From positions 1 through 28,758 of the IMG/VR virus record IMGVR_UViG_3300010354_000442: DNA of 28,758 nucleotides. One strand, written 5' to 3'. Below are positions 1-6,162 of this stretch, in pieces; the stretch's first letter is position 1; each line of letters begins with the position of its first letter. This DNA comes from a virus. The notes under the pieces are model-generated. The model was given only the letters and a program-made list of their open reading frames with translations. It was not told where the DNA came from and did not search any database. The position numbers were made by a program, and so were the translations under genes.

Positions 1-66
1 CTGGGCGGGTTGCTGGGCATTGGCGGCCTGCGCACGCTGGAGAAGGTCAAGGGCGTGGCGAAATAG
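1..66 (+). CDS. 3' end of a rightward phage gene, possibly holin-like membrane protein (partial)
   Basis: The first 66 bases read as 21 codons ending in TAG. The tail is Gly/Leu-rich and then basic (LGGLLGIGGLRTLEKVKGVAK). A hydrophobic Gly-rich segment followed by a short basic end resembles the C-terminus of small phage membrane proteins such as holins. It would be the last rightward gene before the convergent leftward block, as expected for a lysis gene at the end of a late operon. Its 3' end overlaps the end of the leftward zinc-binding gene by 20 bases. The start lies outside the window, so the function is only a guess. Confidence 0.45.
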   Translation: MGGLLGIGGLRTLEKVKGVAK

Positions 67-253
67 CCCCGCAACCCGTCAACGATTCCCACTGGTCGCG
101 GCATTCAGGGCCGCACCACCGGCGCACGTCGTCCAGCACTTCGTCGCAGTGCAGACAGCGGCCGGTCGCCACGGGGCCAGCAGGGCGGCGCAAGCGCTGG
201 GCTTCCTCGATACCGCGCTCAATCTCGGGCGCTGCGCGGTCGGCGTCATCCAT
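47..253 (-). CDS. small zinc-finger phage protein
   Basis: This 68-residue protein has a C4-type metal site at about residues 33-51 (CLHCDE...CGPECRDQWE), which recalls small TraR/DksA-like or MYND-like zinc fingers of phages. The ATG at 253 has GGAG seven bases upstream and overlaps the end of the DUF3310 gene by 8 bases. It is the last gene of the leftward early operon and converges with the rightward gene ending at 66. The exact function is unknown. Confidence 0.75.
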   Translation of the reverse strand: MDDADRAAPEIERGIEEAQRLRRPAGPVATGRCLHCDEVLDDVRRWCGPECRDQWESLTGCGAISPRP

Positions 254-539
254 GGCGTTTCTCCAGTTCGATCAACAGGTCCAGAAAGTGACGGGCCTTC
301 TCCAAGTCTTTGATGCCGCCTTTTACGCGCCAGCGCGTCACGTACTTGATCACGCTGCCCTCAGCAAACGGAATGCCGTTCGCGTGGATGTACTCTATAG
401 GCTGGATTTTGAGGTCTTTGTAGTGCCCGCCCGCTACCTGCACGTCTAGGGCGCTTTGTTTTTCGACGCGCTCCACCCCGCCCGGCAGGGTGCAGTTGCA
501 GCCTGACGGCAACACGCCGCATCGTTCGCAGAGTTTCAT
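246..539 (-). CDS. DUF3310 family phage protein with N-terminal Cys cluster
   Basis: This 97-residue protein carries the DUF3310 core at about residues 36-95: a GGHYKD motif, then QPIEYIHAN, then KYVTRWRVKGGIKDLEKARHFLDLLIELE. The family is common in phages and is often labelled nucleotide kinase, without a clear experimental basis known to me. An extra CERCG...CNC cluster at residues 4-16 may bind a metal. The start codon overlaps the helicase stop by 4 bases (ATGA), so the two genes are translationally coupled. Confidence 0.85.
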   Translation of the reverse strand: MKLCERCGVLPSGCNCTLPGGVERVEKQSALDVQVAGGHYKDLKIQPIEYIHANGIPFAEGSVIKYVTRWRVKGGIKDLEKARHFLDLLIELEKRHG

Positions 540-1939
540 TTTTTCCCTTTCAAGTAATCCAGCAGGATGTCCTGCACTTCGCGCTTTGATGCCCGGCGGG
601 CCATCACCAGTTCGTCAATTGTCCCCGCCGCCACGATGTAGTGTATGAACGTGGGGCGGTCTTTGCCCGCTTGGTACTGGCGCATCGGGCCAACGCGCTC
701 GATAACCTGGTCGTGGTGTTCGAGATTCCAGTCCTGGGCAAAGAACACCACCGTGTTGCAATGTTCTTGCAAGCCGTCAACACCATGGCCCATGCTCTGG
801 GGGTGGCCCAGCCACAGCTTGCCCTTGCCCGCCATGGCCTGCGCCATGTGCTCGGGCTTGCTTAGGTCCAACGCATCGGGAAAGGCGCGCAGCAAACGCT
901 CGCGGTCGCTTACAAACTGATACACCACCAGCAGGGGGTCGTCGCCCGTCTGTTCGGCCAGTTCGGCCAGTGCGTCCAGCTTCTCGAAATGACATTCGGC
1001 CCACTTGCCCTGGCCGTAGCGTTCGGCGTCCAGATACACCGCGCCGTTCGCCAACTGCAGACATTTCTGCGACTTCGCGGCAGCGTTCAGGGCTTCGACC
1101 TCGCTGCCCTCGATCATCGTGAACAGTTCGCGCTCCATTTCCCGGTACTTCGCCCGCGCGCTGGCCGGTAGTTGCACCTCGATGGTGTTGACGATTGGCT
1201 CGCGCAGGTCGAACCAGTCGCGCGGGTCCAGTGTCAAGCAGATGTCAGATAGGCGCTGCTGTATTTCTTCCTGCGCGTGCTCTGCGGGAACCCAGCGCGT
1301 GAACTGCTGGCCCCCGCCTTTGGCAACGGGGCGAAACCATCGCTGCTGGAAAGCACTGAACGTGCGGCCCAGGCGCTGGCCAGCGTCAAGGAACCATGTT
1401 TGCCCCCACAGGTCGGCCAAGCCGTTGCTGGCCGGGGTGCCGGTTAAATTGATCCAACGTTCCGTCTGGGAGTGCGCCACCTTTGCCAGCGCCTGGGCGC
1501 GCACGGTGCCCTGCCGTGACCGGAAGCCTTTAAGCTTTGTCGATTCGTCCGGCACCACCATACCGAAGGGCCACGGCTTGCCATCGAACTGGTCGCGCAG
1601 CCACTCCAAGTTGTCGTAGTTGGTGACAAACACGGGGGCATCGCGGCGCAGCGCGGCCTTGCGCTGGTCGGGCGTGCCCACCACCGGCACCACCTCAAGC
1701 CCGCGCAAGTGTTCCCACTTCGCGGCCTCGTTGGCCCAGGTATCGCGCGCCACTCGCAGTGGCGCTAGCACCAGGGTAGGTCGGGTCTCGCCCCAGACGT
1801 TATGCAAGTAGTCGATAAACGTCAGGCCCATCACGCTTTTGCCCATGCCGGGCTTGGCGAACAGGGCGCAACGCGGATTGTCCGCGAAATGCTGCATGAC
1901 CCGCCCGTGGTAGGGGCGGGGGGTGAACTGGCGGGTCAT
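536..1939 (-). CDS. SNF2-like DEAD/DEAH-box DNA helicase
   Basis: This is a 467-residue superfamily 2 helicase. Walker A is GMGKS at about 31-35, motif Ia is near 57-66 (VLAPLRVA), and the motif II box is DEST at 131-134, a variant of DEAH. Motif III is LTGTP at 165-169, and the motif V/VI region (GHGVDGLQ...QVIERVGPMRQ) lies near 390-425. The shape matches the phage SNF2-type helicases that travel with VRR-NUC nucleases and family A polymerases. It probably remodels or unwinds DNA during phage replication or recombination. The ATG at 1939 was preferred over an upstream start at 1978 because it forms an ATGA overlap with the preceding gene, as elsewhere in the operon. Confidence 0.9.
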   Translation of the reverse strand: MTRQFTPRPYHGRVMQHFADNPRCALFAKPGMGKSVMGLTFIDYLHNVWGETRPTLVLAPLRVARDTWANEAAKWEHLRGLEVVPVVGTPDQRKAALRRDAPVFVTNYDNLEWLRDQFDGKPWPFGMVVPDESTKLKGFRSRQGTVRAQALAKVAHSQTERWINLTGTPASNGLADLWGQTWFLDAGQRLGRTFSAFQQRWFRPVAKGGGQQFTRWVPAEHAQEEIQQRLSDICLTLDPRDWFDLREPIVNTIEVQLPASARAKYREMERELFTMIEGSEVEALNAAAKSQKCLQLANGAVYLDAERYGQGKWAECHFEKLDALAELAEQTGDDPLLVVYQFVSDRERLLRAFPDALDLSKPEHMAQAMAGKGKLWLGHPQSMGHGVDGLQEHCNTVVFFAQDWNLEHHDQVIERVGPMRQYQAGKDRPTFIHYIVAAGTIDELVMARRASKREVQDILLDYLKGKK

Positions 1940-2145
1940 TTTTTGAATGTGGGCAGCGGGGCCCAATGGGTGTACCAAGTGTCGCCCGTGAGCAGCATGC
2001 CGTACTGCGCCACGCCATAGCGGCGGTTTATCAGTTGCAGCTTGGTCCCGCGCGGCGTGTCCTTGTCAATCGGCAACCAGTGGACGCCAGTGTCCACCAC
2101 GGCGGCCTTATCGTTTGTTTGCTTTATCATTTTTGATGGCGGCAT
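1936..2145 (-). CDS. small phage protein, DUF551-like C-terminus
   Basis: This protein of up to 69 residues has a C-terminal half (RGTKLQLINRRYGVAQYGMLLTGDTWYTHWAPLPTF) that resembles the DUF551 pattern, in which a tryptophan-rich strand ends in THWxPLP. The function is unknown. Starts at 2145 or 2130 are both possible and neither has a strong ribosome site. It directly precedes and overlaps the helicase gene by 4 bases, so it may couple helicase translation. Confidence 0.7.
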   Translation of the reverse strand: MPPSKMIKQTNDKAAVVDTGVHWLPIDKDTPRGTKLQLINRRYGVAQYGMLLTGDTWYTHWAPLPTFKK

Positions 2146-2166
2146 GTTTTCATTTATTGCCCAAAA
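2139..2166. repeat. junction repeat D, copy 1 (17 + 11 bp; copy 2 at 3986-4015)
   Basis: 17 identical bases, a two-base gap, then 11 identical bases are shared with 3986-4015. Read leftward, copy 1 carries a remnant start (MKTCRHQK then stop) of the zinc-ribbon gene that is intact at copy 2 (MKTCRTCNQPK). Confidence 0.8.
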
Positions 2167-2242
2167 TGTCGTCGTCGTCTCGATCCCGCTCGTCTTGCCA
2201 GCGGTCGTGCTTGTCGCCGCGCTGTCTTGCTCTACGTGACAT
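2150..2242 (-). CDS. 30-aa charged peptide
   Basis: This short ORF reads MSRRARQRGDKHDRWQDERD followed by an acidic run and ILGNK. It is highly charged, basic then acidic, with no recognisable domain. It has one of the best ribosome sites in the operon (AAGGGAG, about 7 bases before ATG), supplied by a 44-bp repeat that also precedes the gene starting at 3154. Its stop lies in another repeat shared with the junction at 4000. It may be a real small protein or a by-product of recombination at these junctions. Confidence 0.5.
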   Translation of the reverse strand: MSRRARQRGDKHDRWQDERDRDDDDILGNK

Positions 2243-2351
2243 TGGTTTCTCCCTTCATGGCTTTATCCCTTGCGCGGATGGCGGCGGCGCGGTTCGCATA
2301 GCGGTTCTTCCGTTCAAGCAGCTTTCGCTGCGGTTTCGGGGACTTGCCCAT
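2232..2351 (-). pseudogene. 39-aa ORF, probable remnant sharing its C-terminus with the gene at 3135-3410
   Basis: The frame reads MGKSPKPQRKLLERKNRYAN and ends with AAAIRARDKAMKGETNVT. The AAAIRARDKAMKGE part is identical to the C-terminal part of the 91-aa protein encoded at 3135-3410, and the DNA is identical over 44 bp. The ribosome site is weak and the ORF overlaps the preceding gene by 38 bases. A fragment left by a past duplication or recombination fits better than an intact gene. Confidence 0.4.
2247..2290. repeat. junction repeat A, copy 1 (44 bp; copy 2 at 3159-3202)
   Basis: The two copies are identical over 44 bases. Read leftward, each encodes the end of one gene (AAAIRARDKAMKGE) and carries the AAGGGAG ribosome site of the next gene, whose start codon follows directly. 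Confidence 0.92.
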
Positions 2352-2847
2352 CACTTTCTGCACCGGGCACGTCGACGTAGACCGTCGTCGGGGTGTACGG
2401 GAAAGTGATCGGCACCATGCTGTCGCGGTTGGTGTAGCAGGCGCCGTTCGGCTCCCGAAACACCCGGCCGTCGAGGTCGTAGGCCTGGCCGTCAAAACGG
2501 TCTGCCTGCTTGAAGACGTGGCTGCAGCGGCGGTTCTGGAAGACGCCGTCACCGACCTCGCACCACTCGTCGGGCTCGCCCGTGAGCGGGCCGAGCGGCT
2601 GGTAGGCGAGCAACTTGTCGAGGCAGTGGCGCGCCCAGTTGGCGCTGAACCCGCTGTGCCCGTGCGTGCTGAACACTAGGATCATCTCCTTCAGTTGGGC
2701 GTTCATCAGCGCTTGCATCTCGTCGTCTGCCTTGGGCAGTTCACGCTCTGCGTGGGCCATCAGGTTGCCCGGCTCGGCGCGGAGGATGCGCCAGCAGAGG
2801 GCGAGGCGGCGGGTGAGTTCTCCAAAAGTCGGGTTGTCGATGTTCAT
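2314..2847 (-). CDS. conserved phage protein of unknown function
   Basis: This 177-residue protein has a central block (DDEMQALMNAQLKEMILVFSTHGHSGFSA...PLGPLTGEPDEWCEVGDGVFQNRRCSHVFK) and a C-terminal block (FDGQAYDLDGRVFREPNGACYTNRDSMVPITFPY). I recognise this arrangement from many phage hypothetical proteins, but no function is known to me. The ATG at 2847 follows GGAGT by about 7 bases. The start region (MNIDNPTFGEL) and the upstream spacer are shared almost exactly with the gene starting at 6124, so the N-terminus appears to be a module swapped between genes. Confidence 0.8.
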   Translation of the reverse strand: MNIDNPTFGELTRRLALCWRILRAEPGNLMAHAERELPKADDEMQALMNAQLKEMILVFSTHGHSGFSANWARHCLDKLLAYQPLGPLTGEPDEWCEVGDGVFQNRRCSHVFKQADRFDGQAYDLDGRVFREPNGACYTNRDSMVPITFPYTPTTVYVDVPGAESDGQVPETAAKAA

Positions 2848-2885
2848 GTTTTACTCCTTAGTGTCCCAAGTTAATGTTTCGCGCC
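2832..2885. repeat. junction repeat B, copy 1 (54 bp; copy 2 at 6109-6162)
   Basis: The copies are identical over 54 bases and remain similar for about 10 more. Read leftward, each encodes ARNINLGH and a stop, a 10-base spacer with GGAGT, and the start MNIDN of the next gene. A stop-spacer-start unit is therefore repeated whole. Confidence 0.93.
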
Positions 2886-3154
2886 TTTGCTGCACGGGCG
2901 AGAGCAGCACGAACCCGCGGGAGCGCATCGGCGGCCCGTCTTTCGCACCAAGCGACATCGTCGCCGGGCTCGCGGTCGGCGTCCCCTATGTCCGACAGCG
3001 CGGCCTCCGCAACCCCAAGCGCCTCCAGCATCTGCCGGATCAGCTCGGTGTCTTGCCGTTGTTGCTCGCGCAGTTGCTCGATTTCATCCAGCGTGTCGTT
3101 GAGCACATCCCCAGTGGTCACTATGCGGCCCGAGTCAGGGTGCGTTCTGTCCAT
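2858..3154 (-). CDS. phage protein with coiled-coil segment, unknown function
   Basis: This 98-residue protein has a helical, Gln/Glu-rich segment at about 20-55 (LDEIEQLREQQRQDTELIRQMLEAL), probably a coiled coil. It has a basic C-terminus ending in ARNINLGH. That ending is shared with the protein at 6135-6299 through a 54-bp DNA repeat. AAGGGAG lies six bases before the ATG, and the gene overlaps the preceding one by 20 bases. No function is recognised. Confidence 0.7.
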   Translation of the reverse strand: MDRTHPDSGRIVTTGDVLNDTLDEIEQLREQQRQDTELIRQMLEALGVAEAALSDIGDADREPGDDVAWCERRAADALPRVRAALARAAKARNINLGH

Positions 3155-3410
3155 GTGGTTCTCCCTTCATGGCTTTATCCCTTGCGCGGATGGCGGCGGC
3201 GCATTCTTGCGCGGCCTCTGCATAGATTTCATACGGGCGCTGCGTTTGGAAAATGTTTTCACACACTCGCGCACACGCCTCGCGCTCCTTTGCTGCTACC
3301 AACTCGGCGAAACGCTCAAGGCCTTGTTCGTAAACCCACTTCTTGAGGTCTACGTGCCAGCTTGCAATGCCAGCCTCCCGCGCCATCGCAATCACTTCGT
3401 CAGGCCGCAT
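3135..3410 (-). CDS. conserved phage protein, Cys-containing helical, unknown function
   Basis: This 91-residue protein (MRPDEVIAMAREAGIASW...LERFAELVAAKEREACARVCE) belongs to a type often seen in phage early regions as a hypothetical protein. It is mainly helical, with an ACARVCE segment near residues 56-62. The ATG at 3410 was chosen over one at 3419 because AAAGGA lies eight bases upstream of it. The last 14 codons of its conserved end are repeated at 2232-2351. Confidence 0.75.
   Translation of the reverse strand: MRPDEVIAMAREAGIASWHVDLKKWVYEQGLERFAELVAAKEREACARVCENIFQTQRPYEIYAEAAQECAAAIRARDKAMKGEPHGQNAP
3159..3202. repeat. junction repeat A, copy 2
   Basis: Identical to 2247-2290. It lies inside the 3' end of the gene at 3135-3410 and gives the ribosome site for the gene starting at 3154. 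Confidence 0.92.
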
Positions 3411-3606
3411 GGCTGTCATCCTTTAAAAATGAGATTTCGGGAACGTCCTTTCGCAGCGCTGCGTACTCCACTTGCACCTTGGCCGATGCGATCATCTTCC
3501 CGGCCAGATTGGCAAGCTCTGCGGCTTCGCTGGGCTTGATTGCCCCGACCTTGAGTTGTTCAAATACCTGCGCCAGTTCGGCGCGTAGCTCACTTGCTGT
3601 TTTCAC
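3400..3606 (-). CDS. conserved small phage protein, unknown function
   Basis: This 68-residue protein (MKTASELRAELAQVFEQLKVGAIKPSEAAELANLAGKMIASAKVQVEYAALRKDVPEISFL) is predicted to be helical. It matches a pattern I recognise from many phage early regions, where it is annotated as hypothetical. It overlaps the preceding gene by 17 bases and the following one by 11 bases. No catalytic motif is visible. Confidence 0.8.
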   Translation of the reverse strand: MKTASELRAELAQVFEQLKVGAIKPSEAAELANLAGKMIASAKVQVEYAALRKDVPEISFLKDDSHAA

Positions 3607-4000
3607 GGATGTACCTCTTTATCTTTAGCAGTTCCCGCTGGGCTTCCACCAGCGGTTGCGGTATGTCTGCGGATTTCAGTCCCATGCTTGCAGCCAGCAT
3701 CCGGCGCACGTATGCGTCGTTCAGCTTGCCGCGCTGGCGGGCCATGTTTTCGCGGCACACATCGCGCCGCTTGTCGGGGTTGGCCTTGGCCCACTCTACG
3801 GCGCGGGCCTTCACCGTGTTTGCATGGGCCGCGTACCAATTGCGGTAGTACGCCTTTTGATCCTCTCTCTGATGTGGCTTGACGGTCTGCGCCGCGTACC
3901 ACTGGCGCTTCCGCGCGTGTTCACATGCAAGGCACATGCTGCGGGTGCCTCTGTACGCTTCGGCGGGCTTAGGTTGGTTGCATGTGCGGCATGTTTTCAT
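3590..4000 (-). CDS. zinc-ribbon phage protein with basic helical C-terminus
   Basis: This 136-residue protein begins with two CxxC pairs (CRTC at 4-7, CLAC near 23-26), a treble-clef-like zinc site typical of phage HNH-associated N-termini. A long basic, aromatic helical region follows (YYRNWYAAHANTVKARAVEWAKANPDKRRD). No HNH catalytic core is present, so DNA binding is more likely than cleavage. The ATG at 4000 forms an ATGA overlap with the upstream gene; an ATG at 4006 is an alternative. A damaged copy of its first codons occurs near 2139-2155. Confidence 0.75.
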   Translation of the reverse strand: MKTCRTCNQPKPAEAYRGTRSMCLACEHARKRQWYAAQTVKPHQREDQKAYYRNWYAAHANTVKARAVEWAKANPDKRRDVCRENMARQRGKLNDAYVRRMLAASMGLKSADIPQPLVEAQRELLKIKRYIRENSK

Positions 4001-4015
4001 TTCCATTGCCCAAAA
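3986..4015. repeat. junction repeat D, copy 2
   Basis: This is the intact version of the junction at 2139-2166. It spans the stop of the DUF1660-like gene and the start of the zinc-ribbon gene. Confidence 0.8.
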
Positions 4016-4194
4016 CTGCGGTACATAGATTCAAGCTCGCCGTCCCAATCTATAAACGACCGCGTGTTGTCGTGCATGGCCCACTTGCGATTGCATCTTG
4101 TGCAACCGACTTGTCGAGCACCGGGATTGAATACACGATGCACAACGTATTTGTGACCAAACAACGCGCACAAAATTCGTTCGATGGTTCTCAT
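3997..4194 (-). CDS. DUF1660-like zinc-ribbon prophage protein
   Basis: This 65-residue protein starts MRTIERILCALFGHKY and carries a CTRCNRKWAMHD metal motif at about 41-52. It then has SFIDWDGELESMY. LFGHK near the N-terminus followed by a CxxC pair is the pattern of the DUF1660 prophage family. Both ends overlap their neighbours by ATGA. The function is unknown. Confidence 0.75.
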   Translation of the reverse strand: MRTIERILCALFGHKYVVHRVFNPGARQVGCTRCNRKWAMHDNTRSFIDWDGELESMYRSFGQWK

Positions 4195-4475
4195 GCCAAA
4201 GACTCCAATGTGAAATCGCCCAATCGGACGATCTTTGTCTCGTCGTCGCCGTCGAACACGACACATTCACCAACCCAGAGTAGATGTGCGACGCAATCCT
4301 GAAAATACTCGTCGGCCAAATCTGCGCCGTGAAAAACAAACTCATCGGCGGCGTCTGTCGGCATTCCGTTACAGCGGATAAATTCCTCAGCCGCGTTGGT
4401 CGCAAGCCTGTGAGCGCGGTCGTCTGCTTGTTTTTCAACAAGCGCTCGCATGATCTTTTCTGCTGCGCTTGTCAT
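4191..4475 (-). CDS. acidic phage protein, unknown function
   Basis: This 94-residue protein has a helical N-terminal half (AAEKIMRALVEKQADDRAHRLATNAAEEFI) and an acidic C-terminal half with alternating hydrophobic strands (ADLADEYFQDCVAHLLWVGECVVFDGDDETKIVRLGDFTLESL). I do not recognise a family. It is coupled to both neighbours by 4-base overlaps. Confidence 0.65.
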   Translation of the reverse strand: MTSAAEKIMRALVEKQADDRAHRLATNAAEEFIRCNGMPTDAADEFVFHGADLADEYFQDCVAHLLWVGECVVFDGDDETKIVRLGDFTLESLA

Positions 4476-4786
4476 TCTTGTCTCTCCAAACTAGCAGCGC
4501 ATACAGGACAAACATAGGTGACTGTTCGTGTTTGCTTGCGCATGGCGGCCCACCACGCGCTGCTGCCGATGATCGTGTCGTCTGGCATGTTGCGCGTCTC
4601 CCACTCGCGGAAACCTTCGGCGTCGAACAATGCCGCTGGCACTGCCTGTGCTTCCAGCTCAGTGACGCGAGCGTGAAGTCGGCGCAGTTCGGCGGCTGCT
4701 TCTCCGTCAAGGTATTCCTGTGCTGTGCCTAACGGAAACTGCTGCTCCAGCGCATCAGCCAGTCGTAGTGCTTCGGGTTGTGTCAT
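4472..4786 (-). CDS. Ead/Ea22-like phage protein with C-terminal CxxC
   Basis: This 104-residue protein starts MTQPEALRLADALE and continues with AAAELRRLHARVTELEAQ, a short coiled coil often seen in Ead/Ea22-like phage early proteins. The C-terminus has a CPVC pair. Its first 14 codons are nearly identical in DNA to the start of the gene directly upstream, so the two adjacent genes share one N-terminal module. The start overlaps the upstream stop by ATGA. Confidence 0.75.
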   Translation of the reverse strand: MTQPEALRLADALEQQFPLGTAQEYLDGEAAAELRRLHARVTELEAQAVPAALFDAEGFREWETRNMPDDTIIGSSAWWAAMRKQTRTVTYVCPVCAASLERQE

Positions 4787-4794
4787 GGCTTGTC
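4753..4794. repeat. junction repeat C, copy 1 (42 bp; copy 2 at 5064-5105)
   Basis: The copies are identical over 42 bases, with near-identity continuing for seven more. Each spans an ATGA stop/start junction and the first codons (MTQPEALRLAD) of two adjacent genes. Confidence 0.92.
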
Positions 4795-5097
4795 CTTTGT
4801 TTCTACGACGCGAAGACCAAGTTCCTGTGCGCGAGACTTTGCGGCATCAGCAGTCTCACAGCAGTCGATCCAAAATGCCTGATCGGAGGCAACTGCGATA
4901 GCAATGGGCGGCACGTCTGGGCCGCACTCGGTCTGAGGGCCAATCACGACATCAACACCAGCAGCGAGATAGTTCGCCATCTGAGCTCTGCATTCAGGAA
5001 AGACCGCTCCGACATGGGCGCGGCGGGTGGCGGCGTGGGGGTCGGTGCCATGCGACTCCAGCACATCAGCCAGTCGTAGTGCTTCGGGTTGTGTCAT
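4783..5097 (-). CDS. phage protein sharing the MTQPEALRLAD N-terminus, unknown C-terminal domain
   Basis: This is a 104-residue protein. The first 14 residues match those of its downstream neighbour (MTQPEALRLAD, then A or V, LE). The rest differs: a Cys-containing helical stretch (GAVFPECRAQMANYLAAGVDVVIGPQTECG) and an alpha/beta-looking C-terminal part (AIAVASDQAFWIDCCETADAAKSRAQELGLRVVE). The ATG at 5097 makes an ATGA overlap with the nuclease stop. It appears to be a module fusion or a diverged duplication, with unknown function. Confidence 0.7.
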   Translation of the reverse strand: MTQPEALRLADVLESHGTDPHAATRRAHVGAVFPECRAQMANYLAAGVDVVIGPQTECGPDVPPIAIAVASDQAFWIDCCETADAAKSRAQELGLRVVETKDKP

Positions 5098-5105
5098 GGC
5101 TTGTC
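5064..5105. repeat. junction repeat C, copy 2
   Basis: Identical to 4753-4794. It covers the nuclease stop and the start of the gene at 4783-5097. Confidence 0.92.
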
Positions 5106-5543
5106 TCCTTGTGTTGTGGTTTGCTTCTTTCTCCACTCCCACGGCGGCTCGGCGTGCTGCGCCCACAGCCCACGGCCAGCTTGTCGCGCTGCCTGCTCAA
5201 CAGCTTGCAGCTGCTCGCGCCCCTTGCCGTACTTGACGTAGTACCAAGCCATGCCCGCGCGAACTTGCTCTGTGGCAACGTCACGGCCTTGGCACTCAAC
5301 ATCGCCGACCGTGCGCCCGTACTTGTCCGTGGTCTTCGGGTTGATGGTTGCTTGCCGTTGAAAGCACAGGTCGGACAGGTGTTGCTTTGACTTTTGCCCG
5401 AATGCTTGTCGTGACTCGGGCGCGTCTATGGCGCTGATACGAACTGTTATCTGTTCGTAATTTCCGGGTTGTCCACAGCGGGCTTTGATCGTGTCGCCGT
5501 CTGTAACTGCGACGACCAAGCAGAGCAGTATGGTCGGGGTCAT
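5094..5543 (-). CDS. thermonuclease (SNase-like) family endonuclease
   Basis: This 149-residue protein has the staphylococcal nuclease fold signature. VTDGDTI at about 13-19 supplies metal-binding acids. RISAIDAPE at 35-43 carries the catalytic Arg and Asp/Glu residues, and the second Arg lies in KYGRTVG near 74-80. The family cuts DNA or RNA with calcium. The N-terminus is hydrophobic (PTILLCLVVAV) but merges into the first strand, so a signal peptide is doubtful. The ATG at 5543 has AAAGG eight bases upstream. A longer in-frame extension upstream is only the antisense of a low-complexity gene. Confidence 0.88.
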   Translation of the reverse strand: MTPTILLCLVVAVTDGDTIKARCGQPGNYEQITVRISAIDAPESRQAFGQKSKQHLSDLCFQRQATINPKTTDKYGRTVGDVECQGRDVATEQVRAGMAWYYVKYGKGREQLQAVEQAARQAGRGLWAQHAEPPWEWRKKQTTTQGDKP

Positions 5544-5547
5544 GTCG

Positions 5548-5769
5548 TTAACCTTTACCGTAGCCACTGCCACTGCCACTGCCACTACCACCGCCATAGC
5601 CATTGCCACTGCCATAGCCACCGCCATAGCCATTGCCACTGCCATAGCCACGGCCACTGCCATTGCCACCACCGTCGCCACTGCCACTGGCACTGCCGTC
5701 ACCGTAGCCGTCACCGTCACCGTCACCTTCGCAGTAGCCGTTGCCCTCTCGAAACACCTTGCTAGGCAT
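5548..5769 (-). CDS. Gly/Ser/Tyr-rich low-complexity protein
   Basis: This 73-residue protein starts MPSKVFREGNGYCEGDGDGD, and the rest is almost wholly Gly, Ser, Asn, Asp and Tyr. Residues 41-60 are two perfect copies of GYGSGNGYGG. It is preceded by an ideal ribosome site (AAAGGAG, seven bases before ATG) and overlaps the upstream gene by 8 bases, which argues that it is translated. Gly-Tyr repeats of this kind are disordered and can self-associate. I know of no proven function in phages. Confidence 0.7.
   Translation of the reverse strand: MPSKVFREGNGYCEGDGDGDGYGDGSASGSGDGGGNGSGRGYGSGNGYGGGYGSGNGYGGGSGSGSGSGYGKG
5590..5649 (-). repeat. two perfect 30-bp tandem repeats
   Basis: Positions 5590-5619 and 5620-5649 are identical 30-bp units. 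They encode GYGSGNGYGG twice inside the Gly-rich protein. They sit in a wider tract of degenerate GGNAGTGGC-type triplets covering about 5560-5720, which is prone to slippage and length change in frame. Confidence 0.9.
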
Positions 5770-6124
5770 TGATGCTCTCCTTTGACTTTTCGGTGCATGG
5801 GATCAACTCACACACCCCCGTCAGATAGATCAACGGATTGACCACATCAATCTTGCATTCACTGGACACGACGCCGTGCTGTGCCACGCCAGACAGCGCA
5901 ATGCCGTCTTGCGCTTTCCACGACCACAGGCGTCGCGAATCCTTCAGAATGACGTTTTCACCATCCACGCTCACCACTTCACCAGCATGGACGCCAGCGG
6001 AATAGCAACGAGCGATGCAGTATTTGCCAATGACCGGGTTTGCCGGTTTTGCTGCTGTTTGCTGGCCTGCGAACATGGCCGCGATTTGTTTGAGTTCGCC
6101 AAAAGTCAGGTTGTCGATGTTCAT
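5762..6124 (-). CDS. DUF6948-like phage protein
   Basis: This 120-residue protein has a core at about 31-90 (VIGKYCIARCYSAGVHAGEVVSVDGENVILKDSRRLWSWKAQDGIALSGVAQHGV) that I recognise as the DUF6948 pattern of small beta-rich phage proteins. The family has no known function. The first residues (MNIDNLTFGELKQIAAMFAG) are shared in part with the gene starting at 2847, along with an identical GGAGT ribosome site and spacer. Confidence 0.75.
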   Translation of the reverse strand: MNIDNLTFGELKQIAAMFAGQQTAAKPANPVIGKYCIARCYSAGVHAGEVVSVDGENVILKDSRRLWSWKAQDGIALSGVAQHGVVSSECKIDVVNPLIYLTGVCELIPCTEKSKESINA

Positions 6125-6162
6125 GTTTTACTCCTTAGTGTCCCAAGTTAATGTTTCGCGCC
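6109..6162. repeat. junction repeat B, copy 2
   Basis: Identical to 2832-2885. It joins the end of the gene at 6135-6299 to the start of the DUF6948-like gene at 6124. Confidence 0.93.

Noticed and set aside
5560-5720. Tandem triplet-like repeats resembling a satellite or short CRISPR-like array
   Set aside because: The repeats are coding, without spacers, and encode Gly-x dipeptides.
5469-5772. His/Cys-rich or Thr/Ala-rich rightward ORFs over the low-complexity tract
   Set aside because: They are complements of the Gly-rich gene, which has a strong ribosome site on the other strand; the repeats explain the odd composition.
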